Below, piece by piece: positions 35,101-40,799 of a DNA stretch of 64,000 nt; the first letter of the stretch is position 1; every line of letters begins with the position of its first letter. The position numbers and the translations under genes were made by a program. The notes below the pieces were generated by a model. The model was not told the origin of the DNA. It saw nothing but the letters and a program-made list of their open reading frames with translations, and made no database searches. The stretch spans positions 1-64,000 of the forward strand of contig NZ_BCTP01000012.1 in assembly GCF_001571345.1 (NCBI RefSeq), in the 5' to 3' direction. The stretch comes from Komagataeibacter xylinus NBRC 15237. Lineage in GTDB: Bacteria > Pseudomonadota > Alphaproteobacteria > Acetobacterales > Acetobacteraceae.

Positions 35101-36491
35101 TCGGCAGGGGTGACGGTCACCTCGTAGGTGGCGGGATAATCCGGGCCAGTCGGCACTTCATCCTCGCCACGCGGCGAGGTGATGATACCGGCGCTCACCT
35201 GCACGATATTCTGGTCAACGCTATTAGTCACGACCGAACCCTGGATGGTCGGGTCGGTGCCGGGATCATTGAGCGCATCGGCGCCATACTGGTAACCACC
35301 AGCCGCGGCGATGGTAACGGGGGCGCCGGCACCTGTGGGCGCATCGACGGACTCGACCGTGTTATTGGCAAAATTCGCCGTAAGCGTGAGGGTTGGCTGC
35401 TTGGGCGTGTAACTGCCAAACGGCAGGGAAACCACATACATGGTATCGCCCGCCTTGAAGCCCGCAGGCGCCGTGACAAACTGCGGCTTGCCATCCGTGC
35501 CGCTGCTGTAGGGATTATAGGCCCCGATCTTGCCATCGACATCCACCAGCGTGACAGCCTTGGCGGACAGGTCCTGGCCCAGATAGGTTACGGAGGTCAG
35601 CGGGGTATCCTGCGTGGCGTTGGTCGGGGCGAATATCTCGACAAAGGGCGCGTAGCCCACGCCATTGGACGCATTGTTGGCAAAGGTAATGGTCTGGGAA
35701 AAGGCATTGCCCAGCAGGTTGCTGGTATCGGTGGAACTTGAAATGGTGACGGTGGCCGTCGGGCTGTCGAGCACACTGTCATAACCGGCCTCGGCCGCAA
35801 GCGAGAAGGGTGCATCCACGGCATTGCCATCCAGCCCGGCCGTGCGCTCCAGGGTCCAGTCACCCCCCAGCACGCCAAGGCCCGTGGCATCGGTCGAGGC
35901 GGCGACACCCGCGCCGGTCAGGGTATGCAGGTCCTCGACCAGCGCCTGACCGGCAGCCCCCTGCCCCACATCGCAGCCCCAGAACAGGATCTGCCCCTTA
36001 GCCCCCAGCGCATCGCCCCACTGCGCCACCTGCGTACTGTCCGCCATGAGGGTGGCGGCATTGATGGTGGCACTGCCAAGCTCGATCTGGCCTGCCTGCC
36101 CGTAGGTGAGGAAGCTGACACTGTTGAGGTTGTGCTGGTGCGACAGCACGCGCGAGACGACGGACATGCCATCACGCGTATTGTCCACCACCACCACGCC
36201 CACGTTATTGCCTAGCGAGGCGGTGAGTTCACGCCAGTCACTGACGCGGGAATCCACAAAGACGATATCGGTAAAACTGTCTTTTTTTCCACCATTGCGC
36301 TCATGTACCGACTTATCTGTACCAGTGGTTGCAGGTAAATCCGGCAGGGAACCAACGGATTCATCCACAACAGGGGCATCATGGGCATTTTCCCCCTGAT
36401 TCTCGTGATGGTGTCTGTCTGCCCCATGGTGATGGGAGACATGCGCCACGCTGCCATCAAAGAGATATCTCTGCTCAAGAATCAGACGCAT
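26136..36491 (-). CDS. Giant DUF4347 repeat surface protein (adhesin-like, 3451 residues)
   Basis: The N-terminus MRLILEQRYLFDGSVA matches the LEPR-type start of giant exported proteins. There is no Sec signal peptide. Residues about 75-213 form a DUF4347 domain (IVFVDSRVSDWRELTASLG, ILFWGCDVGQG, LGGDWTLE). Then come many DUF11/Ig-like beta domains to about 2350. At least five units centred near residues 2414, 2604, 2804, 2967 and 3147 carry GTWxYSTDGGKTW or a close variant. A cadherin-like domain lies near 3265-3365, and the C-terminal tail is basic (GKKGLRAQMRQIGQRA). No RTX nonapeptide repeats are seen. The divergent operon at 36842-42905 probably exports it. The stop codon overlaps a dispersed repeat, so the end may be slightly altered. 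Likely role: attachment or biofilm matrix (inference). Confidence 0.9.
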   Translation of the reverse strand: MRLILEQRYLFDGSVAHVSHHHGADRHHHENQGENAHDAPVVDESVGSLPDLPATTGTDKSVHERNGGKKDSFTDIVFVDSRVSDWRELTASLGNNVGVVVVDNTRDGMSVVSRVLSHQHNLNSVSFLTYGQAGQIELGSATINAATLMADSTQVAQWGDALGAKGQILFWGCDVGQGAAGQALVEDLHTLTGAGVAASTDATGLGVLGGDWTLERTAGLDGNAVDAPFSLAAEAGYDSVLDSPTATVTISSSTDTSNLLGNAFSQTITFANNASNGVGYAPFVEIFAPTNATQDTPLTSVTYLGQDLSAKAVTLVDVDGKIGAYNPYSSGTDGKPQFVTAPAGFKAGDTMYVVSLPFGSYTPKQPTLTLTANFANNTVESVDAPTGAGAPVTIAAAGGYQYGADALNDPGTDPTIQGSVVTNSVDQNIVQVSAGIITSPRGEDEVPTGPDYPATYEVTVTPAEVTQNNAIKDMTLNVALPDSVNYNNSPITLTGADGSTISGTATYVPPADGSKEGGSVRITLDSVAYSATAPYKIDIPVYVGQTDAAGNSILNSSGGNSSGGTTAPTTIPGATISYTGSWTPPVAEGQTATAVALDQTVDTSPTTFNAKAFAVQETDTITNADGSATGLPAGQVMPGDIITHDIHIENSDYYSSTGMVVTTTLSDGQALQAGTSPTFTYTDATGTSHTVQLGSAYWSATPGDNGQTVVKMNIAQYLADNSLPAMGAGKQGTISYASTVSDNYTATNTPVTEGDTVSSSVSVSAQATGLDGTTSQVQDGSGSTLSVPEGTTGLKIVAINGVAVEGTDTPVIHAGDKVTYEAIYTLQTGTYTDLNLSSYLPLPLYDTSNPTGTGDSAFTAADSTDPTQQAAGTYSVVSVPNGVDPGKVTVSTQSANNSISFDMGNSNTLATNDAGKQVAVLFTLNATSSPFADGLRLTSQEQSTLTNGQNAQTAQSTLQSITVAEPAAEIKTGVVSVMNGASTDKSVTYTPQTPGEGTDTNPTTTFNAAGSDGGAYASVPAGGVSGLGAVNDLNATGAEGGDTVRIASTVENTGSAGMYDLTVSGTLPAGFSAGDVKNFQITRADGTVVYSSAADATTAANSYFTTGGLTIPATSATDPVLAKGQDLTITYDLALPTGQNLGDTLVASATVVNFGNSAGAVAQGNGFVTNGVPLGGQASDLTDPASVTLQVPTISKSIGPSNLPENDGVDAATSSGTIVSGETRTTTITVTVPEGTLSNGNGDVTVVETLPAGMDYAGGFTATLTGATASGADASGNLPAPTAVRNADGTTTLTFDLGKTVTNSSSTPGTITLAYNGYYGENNAPANAATITSSAVLNYSAHDDTSTIAEQAGPADVTVTERKPSLTETITDDTNGQPLYSGQQVTYTLKLGNNGDVTAYDVDHAITLPSDLTGVTITGGGQTITVAAGQTSVALSQLASLAPTDAPVIYTITGTVASDLPAGTKLAVTDNYTWHSAPRSNEFMPPSGTPSGSGDAPVTPQDVPEAFKGTASDAPAVGNFTSVLDIVGESNGTTSGISPTKPVTAADTVPGDQVTLQGEVSIPEGQNQDVTLTLKVPDNVQLDPTSLRLLLASPNGEVTSSGFGSAEQLAEGTTSAVQMNGKTFTLTDAAEAALNGNGAAITGVTTDSSGQTVLTINLGTVTNNDTSSVPNYAIIQVAGTVLNTTANKDGNPAFSESLTASTSPTPTSTQSSAASIVTETVREPTVTLGKAVTAIDYTDDTVTFTDTLTNTGDATAYDVALNDPLVAGQETVAGAVAAKGAGTVDTTINASGSVAAADANGVTTNGLTLAAGASETVTYTVKLSDLTQGLAQTTTSVTWESLAGATPAASGGTAQSRDGSAGQAGTAGSNPADTYERSVTMGLGTLSGQIWQALGNTPGTYDSAIDTPLNGVGVTVTARGQDGTYATGLVQTGITTNASGDYAALVPVYGTPTASIAEITVPTTGGTDGVPASETEVYNHDGAVTSATTAVSPDADSASGMSATHADLAYELPDTAPTITGWQDTTPHVATAGTATAIGDGGVAVDDHELDTLTTKESGTYTYAGTTLTVQRYVDGKATPSATDSFGATGTDVSMAGGQVSVNNTVIGTYTDTGGVLQFTFNTNATKTSIATLAQDLTYTYTPTATDPATQLDVTLGATFSDGNTDLAGQQATTGAQGTGGVQTSAPMFTHVSVGGTTFATTFTEPNDTPAAASATALGSYVSVEDASGTGAGSIQKVVVQVGSATAEDVLAATTAGGITASLDSATGALTLTAGTATTLKNWQATLASLTYYDSSDTPIEGTRNVSISVYENGASAPIVTNGTIAVTAANDSPVLDPSVPVSLNDAQEDSAPPQGAVGTAVSQLVGYAGATGGAGNVTDPDGAGLTGQGAAGATSLPGIAITSADTTHGTWWYSTDNGKTWTEFAGSGASNAVGGGNALHLIDNGQARVYFQSTDPNWNGKVNDALTFRAWDQFDGAANGSISALPATVGLGTGTNTPGSAYSAATDSVALMDDNVNDAPNVVADNTTPGATPVTGDQPASWKVTEDTPQVTSVQGLFGSYFSDQTDQQHSATNPDGSTANTMAGVAVVGYTPSAAGTWSYSTDGGKTWTQLSAAVSTTNALVLSKDAQLQFTPAANYNGQPVSGDDLKVVLIDNSGASSGSPALVGANGQALTTTDGTPLTGAALDSGTMAIAGADVSTRGGQTALSTGTVDLSTAVTPVNDPPTMAAGPYTLPDVTSNSADSANTGTTVAALYSNAVQDGTDAQQNATDPTGSTADHLAGVAITGNTANPATEGTWQYSTDGGKTWTDVPANVSGSNAVVLGDQAKVRFDPVPNFTGTPGGLTTQVVETSADVPLTGTSDGVATSVTGQALDGTATALTGVNITQMQQDHPNGSVNTNSQPLDIKVNPDAHTAVNIPPGTEDQPGTKQTVSQLFPASDAPNGVGGVAITGNATPASEGTWMYSVPGGTAQALPTGLSTTSAVVLPGDAQIWFQPAPNFNGDPSSISFTATVIDNTTANAFTGADGKAVAGNAITGVATGVDVSNTGGGTALDVVPVQVSTSVEQVNDAPVASGSATLPSVDTSNQQVRGDSVSSLFGPTFSDQADQQHSASNPDGSVADHLQGVAIVGNTANPATQGTWQYSTDGGRTWQNVSTSVSATTALVLPASAELHFAPVTGFTGTPGGLSAALVETNSTLATGTAAQVADVSALMADETSHVSQTTVALNTNVTQQEGNPALSGSTLNNDLSSSDLLKTSVEDGFENEFQRGFGVAHQTWIRGTSLYRFVTTNQKYDIDVPAGAFISSDGTDLNLTITARQAGGAPLPDWVSFDADRRCFSMIAPDEASGSIDLALIGRDEYGHEAEVDVHVVIGHEHPAWEMGNDPSIPQAVERAMQVVEQDMNWLAFNPDFHRGNHHANEPTPGKKGLRAQMRQIGQRAAYARSRDLVNH

Positions 36492-36841
36492 GAAAAATCC
36501 ATTTTTATCAACAATTTGTTTAGGAATACCAGATTATGGTTTCCATGAGATGAATCATTTCCACTCAGCAGGGCGCCACGACCGTATTTTCAATTCCCGC
36601 ATTCCATCTACATTTTTTTTGCTTACGTTACAACAAATGAAGTTGACAGAAATGTGACGGCACCATAACTACCATGCCGCACTCGGTATCGAGCGCAGCA
36701 TAACTGCAAAACAGGCGGGCATTACAAAACCATACCTATATATATCTCTATATAGTTCTATATAATCAGATAACCACAATTCTATTCCCGCCATCTTGTG
36801 TTGAAATTACTCTTGACGACCTGAATACAACCCTGAAATTC
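36492..36841. promoter_or_regulatory. 350-base divergent promoter region of the giant protein and export operon
   Basis: An AT-rich region between two divergent starts. On the + strand TTGACA at 36639-36644 with ATAACT 16 bases later could be a promoter for the TolC-like gene. TATAAT within CTATATAATC near 36765 is a second -10 candidate. I see no gene here. Sharing one control region supports a common function for the two units. Confidence 0.45.
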
Positions 36842-38503
36842 ATGGTAAATCCTGTGACGCATCAGCTTATCCGTGGCAAATTACGTCTGGCTTCCTGCGC
36901 TGCGCTTTCGACAGTCATGCTGCTGGCGGGGTGTGGCATGCGGCCCAAGCCCATGCCCCTGGCCGATCATATCAAACGTGCCGATGCCGATCACGCCACG
37001 ATCGAGGCGCGTTATCTGCCGCTCGATGGCGACCTGACACTGGGCACCGCCATCGCGCGCGCGCTCAAGTTCAACTATGACTCACAGGTCGCCAAGCTTG
37101 AGATCAACCAGCAGGAAAAGCAGCTTGATCTGGCCCTGATGCAGATGCTGCCGCACCTTGCGGCCGATGCGGGCTATACTGACAGAAGCAACAACAATGC
37201 TGCTGAAAGTATTGATGAATTCAGCAACCAGCGCTCGCTGGATTATTCCTATTCCGAAATGCCCAGCCATGGCAGCGGGGATATCAGCTTTTCATGGAAC
37301 GCCATGGATGCGGGGATCAGCTATTTCTCCGCCCGCCAGCAGGCTTTCCGCGCGCTGATTGCCGTCGAGCGCCGCAGGCGCGCCATCAATGATCTGGTCA
37401 AGGCCGTCACCACCAATTACTGGGAGGCTGCCGCAGCCCAGGTCATGCTGCCCCGGCTCGACCCCATCATCCACGATGCGGAGACCATGCTGGCGGCATC
37501 GCAGGATGCCGGTAACGCGCACCTGCAGTCCCCGCTGACGCTGCTCGATTACCAGCAGAACATCATCCAGATCCTGGGTGAGATGCGGCGCATCAAGGAT
37601 GAGCTGGTTGGCGCGCAGATCCAGCTCGCCTCGCTCATCAACGTGCCGCAGGATGAAAAGCTCAATCTGGCCACCCACCCGCAGGATGTGCAGCCGCTGG
37701 GCAACCTCGACATTCCCACGCTGGAGCGCATGGGGCTGGTGATGCGCCCCGAACTGCGCATGGAAGTGTACCAGCAGAAGGTTGACCGGCAGGATGTCTA
37801 TAAGGAAATCCTGAAGATGATGCCCGGCATTGGCGCCATCGGGAACGGCAACTTTGATTCGAATGCCCTGCTCTACCACCACATCTGGGGGCAGATCGGG
37901 GTGCGGGCGACCGTCAACCTGATCAACATGATCCAGGGCCCGCGCGCCATTGCTGTGGCCAAGGGCAATGTCAAACTCTCGGAAATGCGCCGCCTTGCGC
38001 TGAGCGTCGCCATTCTGGCCCAGATCAACCTGAGCGCGCAGAAATACGTTACGGCGGTGGATTTTCTCAAATCCTCACGGCAGATCAACGATGTGAGCCT
38101 GCAGATGGAGCAGCTTGCCGTCTCCGCCTCCGCCGCAGGCGCGCAGTCCGAGGCCAATCGCGTGCGCCACCAGATGGCCGCCCTGCTCGGCCAACTCGAA
38201 TACAGCCGCAGCCTTGCCCATACCCATCAGGCGCTGGCCAACCTGTATGCCTCCATCGGCGTGGACCTTGTGCCCGCCAATGCCGATATTCAGGACCTCA
38301 GGCACCTGACGGCGCAAGTCGAGCATTCCATTGCCCTGTGGGAAAACGGCCGCCTGCCTGACCTGACGCTGCCCGATAATGTCAGGAAACCGGATGCGGG
38401 CACCAGCACGGTACCCGTCGCGGTACCGGTGCCGCAGGCTGCGCCGCCTTCCACCCCTGTTGCACAGACGGATGCGGCACAGCCTGCCGTTACACCTGGC
38501 TGA
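36842..38503 (+). CDS. TolC-family outer-membrane lipoprotein
   Basis: A 553-residue outer-membrane efflux protein. The signal peptide ends with the lipobox LLAGC (around Cys31), so it is lipid-anchored. The body has the two TolC-type coiled-coil repeats, rich in Ala, Gln, Leu and Glu (KLEINQQEKQLDLALMQM; AQSEANRVRHQMAALLGQLE), and a Pro/Ala-rich tail. It should form the outer-membrane channel. It is first in a four-gene operon with three HlyD-type proteins and is divergent from the giant DUF4347 gene, its probable cargo. No clear ribosome site precedes the ATG. Confidence 0.88.
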   Translation: MVNPVTHQLIRGKLRLASCAALSTVMLLAGCGMRPKPMPLADHIKRADADHATIEARYLPLDGDLTLGTAIARALKFNYDSQVAKLEINQQEKQLDLALMQMLPHLAADAGYTDRSNNNAAESIDEFSNQRSLDYSYSEMPSHGSGDISFSWNAMDAGISYFSARQQAFRALIAVERRRRAINDLVKAVTTNYWEAAAAQVMLPRLDPIIHDAETMLAASQDAGNAHLQSPLTLLDYQQNIIQILGEMRRIKDELVGAQIQLASLINVPQDEKLNLATHPQDVQPLGNLDIPTLERMGLVMRPELRMEVYQQKVDRQDVYKEILKMMPGIGAIGNGNFDSNALLYHHIWGQIGVRATVNLINMIQGPRAIAVAKGNVKLSEMRRLALSVAILAQINLSAQKYVTAVDFLKSSRQINDVSLQMEQLAVSASAAGAQSEANRVRHQMAALLGQLEYSRSLAHTHQALANLYASIGVDLVPANADIQDLRHLTAQVEHSIALWENGRLPDLTLPDNVRKPDAGTSTVPVAVPVPQAAPPSTPVAQTDAAQPAVTPG

Positions 38504-38600
38504 TCTGCCATTTTGAATATTATTACTAATAAGTAATGTTTTAAGGCCCCATCACCCTGGCGGGAGTGGTGCCTTATATTCCGGAAGGCTGGTTGCATAT

Positions 38601-39422
38601 ATGCGTATATATTCGTTTATCTCGGCACTGTTGCTTGGCCTTGCACCCGGCACGGTCCTGGCCCAGGCAGCACGACCGGTCGCACCCGCTGACATGACAC
38701 TGACCGCCACGGCACCTGCCCAGCAGCCTGATCTTGCGCCCACGTCGGAGCCGGACAGCACGGCGGTCCATGCCCCCAGCGTGCAGGTCACCGCACCGGT
38801 GAGTGCGCAGATCAGCGCCAGCATGTCGGGCCAGCTTGAAAAATTTCCTTTGCGCGACGGTGACCATTTCCACAAGGGCGACGTCCTTGCCGAGTTCCGC
38901 TGCGGCCAGCAGAAGGCAACCCTTGCCCACGCGCATGCCGAATACATCAAGCGCCGTGGCCTGCTGGATGTGCAGAACAAGATGAAGGCGCTCGGGCAAT
39001 GGAGTGTATCGGACCTGCGCTCGGCCGCGGCCGATGAACAGGCAGCCAATGCCGATCTGGAAATGGCCGGCGCCGTTGTGGCCCAGTGCAAGGTCGAGGC
39101 CCCGTTTGACGGGCGTGTCTCCAATACCACGGTGCATAATTACCAGTATCTTTCAGCCGGAACCCCCATGCTGGAAATACTGGATGATACCTCGCTTGAA
39201 CTGTCCATGATCGTCTCATCCATGGAACTGCGCCATCTGCAGCCCGGCACACCGTTCAAGGTTCATATACTGGAAACGGATGCCACCTACCCGGCAACCG
39301 TCAGCCGCATTTCGGGCAAGGTTGATCCTGTCAGCAAGACCATCAAGGTCTATGGCAAACTGACCCACCCCGCCCCTGACCTGCTACCGGGCATGACAGG
39401 AGAAGCCCAGTTCGGTCAATGA
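38601..39422 (+). CDS. Periplasmic adaptor (HlyD/RND membrane-fusion family)
   Basis: A 273-residue exported protein. The signal peptide (ISALLLGLAPGTVLA) is followed by a Pro/Ala linker, a lipoyl-like half (APVSAQISASMSGQLEKFP; APFDGRVSNTTVHNYQYL), a short hairpin and a beta-barrel (ELSMIVSSMELRHLQPG). It is shorter than the usual 370-400 residues and lacks a membrane helix. It should bridge inner- and outer-membrane parts. It follows the TolC gene by 97 bases and precedes the GAF-HlyD gene by 20. Confidence 0.85.
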   Translation: MRIYSFISALLLGLAPGTVLAQAARPVAPADMTLTATAPAQQPDLAPTSEPDSTAVHAPSVQVTAPVSAQISASMSGQLEKFPLRDGDHFHKGDVLAEFRCGQQKATLAHAHAEYIKRRGLLDVQNKMKALGQWSVSDLRSAAADEQAANADLEMAGAVVAQCKVEAPFDGRVSNTTVHNYQYLSAGTPMLEILDDTSLELSMIVSSMELRHLQPGTPFKVHILETDATYPATVSRISGKVDPVSKTIKVYGKLTHPAPDLLPGMTGEAQFGQ

Positions 39423-39442
39423 AGGTGGATGGCTGACGGATC

Positions 39443-40780
39443 ATGACCTCCTCCCCGCCTGATCCCTTACGCCTGCAGCAGGGCCGGCAGGCCGCATTGC
39501 TGCGGCTGTCAGCCCTTGTGCATCTGTGCGAGCGCCTGCGGACCTGCCCGCCTGATGAACTGGATTTCGTGCTGGTCAACGAAAGCCATAATCTCCTTCC
39601 CTACCAGCAGGCCGCCCTTTACCGCACGGACAAGGCAGGGATAACCGCCATATCCGGCACGGCGGTGTTCGATTCCGCCGCCCCCTATGTGCGCTGGCTG
39701 GGCCGGGTGTTCGAGAGCATCACGCCACAGGCTGAGGCCAGAGCGCTTGATGTCGCGACCCTGCCTGCCACGCTGCGCGATGAATGGGCGCAATGGATGG
39801 CCCCTCATGCCGTGCTCCTTCCGCTGCTTGGGCGGCATGGCCCGGTGGGCACGCTGCTTGTCGCGCGGGCAGATGCATGGACACCGCCCGACATCCAGGC
39901 CCTGTGCATGATTGGCGGCGAGTATGCGGAAAGTCGGCAGCTTATCGCCTCCCAACCGCCCAGGCCACGCGATACACGAATGCGCAGACGCATCGGCGCC
40001 ATACTGGCGGCTGCCGTGCTGGTGGCGTGCTACCCGGTCCATTCATGGGTTCTGGCCCCGGCTGAAGTCGTGCCGGTTGCCCCCACCTATGTGCGCGCGC
40101 CCTTTGCCGGTATCGTCCACCAGCTTGATGTCGCTCCCAATACAGTCGTGCAGGCCGGTACACCGGTCGTGGAACTGGAGCGCGCGCAGCTTGAAAGCCA
40201 GTACCTTGTTGCCCGCAAGGCGCTGGAAGTGGCCCGCACCCAGTATGATGAAGCCATTCAGGCAGGCATGCTTGATGCCAAGGCCCGCGCGCAGGCTGGT
40301 GAACTCAAGGGCCGCATTGACGAGGAAGCGGCCCAGATGCGCTACCAGAGCGAACTGCTGCACCGCGCCACCCTGACCGCCCCGATAGACGGGCTGGCGC
40401 TTTATAACGATCCTTCCGAATGGATAGGCCGCCCGGTGGAAGCTGGCGAACGCATTCTCATGGTTGCACCCGCCCTGTCGCGCCGGATCGAGATCCGCCT
40501 GCCCGCAACCGAGGCCGCACATTTCGCCCCCGATGCGCGCGTGCGTTTTTTTGACAATGTGCACCCAAACCATCCGGCAGAAGGGCATCTGGTCTTTACC
40601 TCCTACGCCAGCACACCGACCCCTGCGGGCACGCTGGCCTATACCCTGCGTGCCGACCTCGATAGCGACATCCGCCTTGGCCTGCGCGGCACTGCGCGCA
40701 TCTACGGCCCACGGCACATGCTGGTGCTCTGGGCCCTGCGCAAACCACTGGGCGTGGTCCGGCAATGGCTTTCCTTCTAG
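39443..40780 (+). CDS. GAF-like domain fused to a HlyD-type adaptor
   Basis: A 445-residue membrane protein. Residues about 15-170 form a cytoplasmic GAF-like domain (LSALVHLCERLRTCPPDELDF, split; MAPHAVLLPLLGRHGPVGTLLVA, split), one membrane helix spans about 183-200 (IGAILAAAVLVACY), and the periplasmic rest is a HlyD adaptor with lipoyl halves (YVRAPFAGIVHQLDVAPN; TLTAPIDGLALYND) and a short coiled coil. A GAF sensor on an adaptor is unusual and could couple export to a cytoplasmic signal or bind the M50 partner. It ends 19 bases before the M50 gene. Confidence 0.8.
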   Translation: MTSSPPDPLRLQQGRQAALLRLSALVHLCERLRTCPPDELDFVLVNESHNLLPYQQAALYRTDKAGITAISGTAVFDSAAPYVRWLGRVFESITPQAEARALDVATLPATLRDEWAQWMAPHAVLLPLLGRHGPVGTLLVARADAWTPPDIQALCMIGGEYAESRQLIASQPPRPRDTRMRRRIGAILAAAVLVACYPVHSWVLAPAEVVPVAPTYVRAPFAGIVHQLDVAPNTVVQAGTPVVELERAQLESQYLVARKALEVARTQYDEAIQAGMLDAKARAQAGELKGRIDEEAAQMRYQSELLHRATLTAPIDGLALYNDPSEWIGRPVEAGERILMVAPALSRRIEIRLPATEAAHFAPDARVRFFDNVHPNHPAEGHLVFTSYASTPTPAGTLAYTLRADLDSDIRLGLRGTARIYGPRHMLVLWALRKPLGVVRQWLSF

Positions 40781-40799
40781 CTGACCCGGCAGACGACGC

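Noticed and set aside
26136-36491. RTX toxin or adhesin of the classic type I secretion kind
   Set aside because: No GGxGxDxxx nonapeptide repeats are visible, and no ABC exporter gene is in the window. DUF4347 and Ig-like repeats describe it better.
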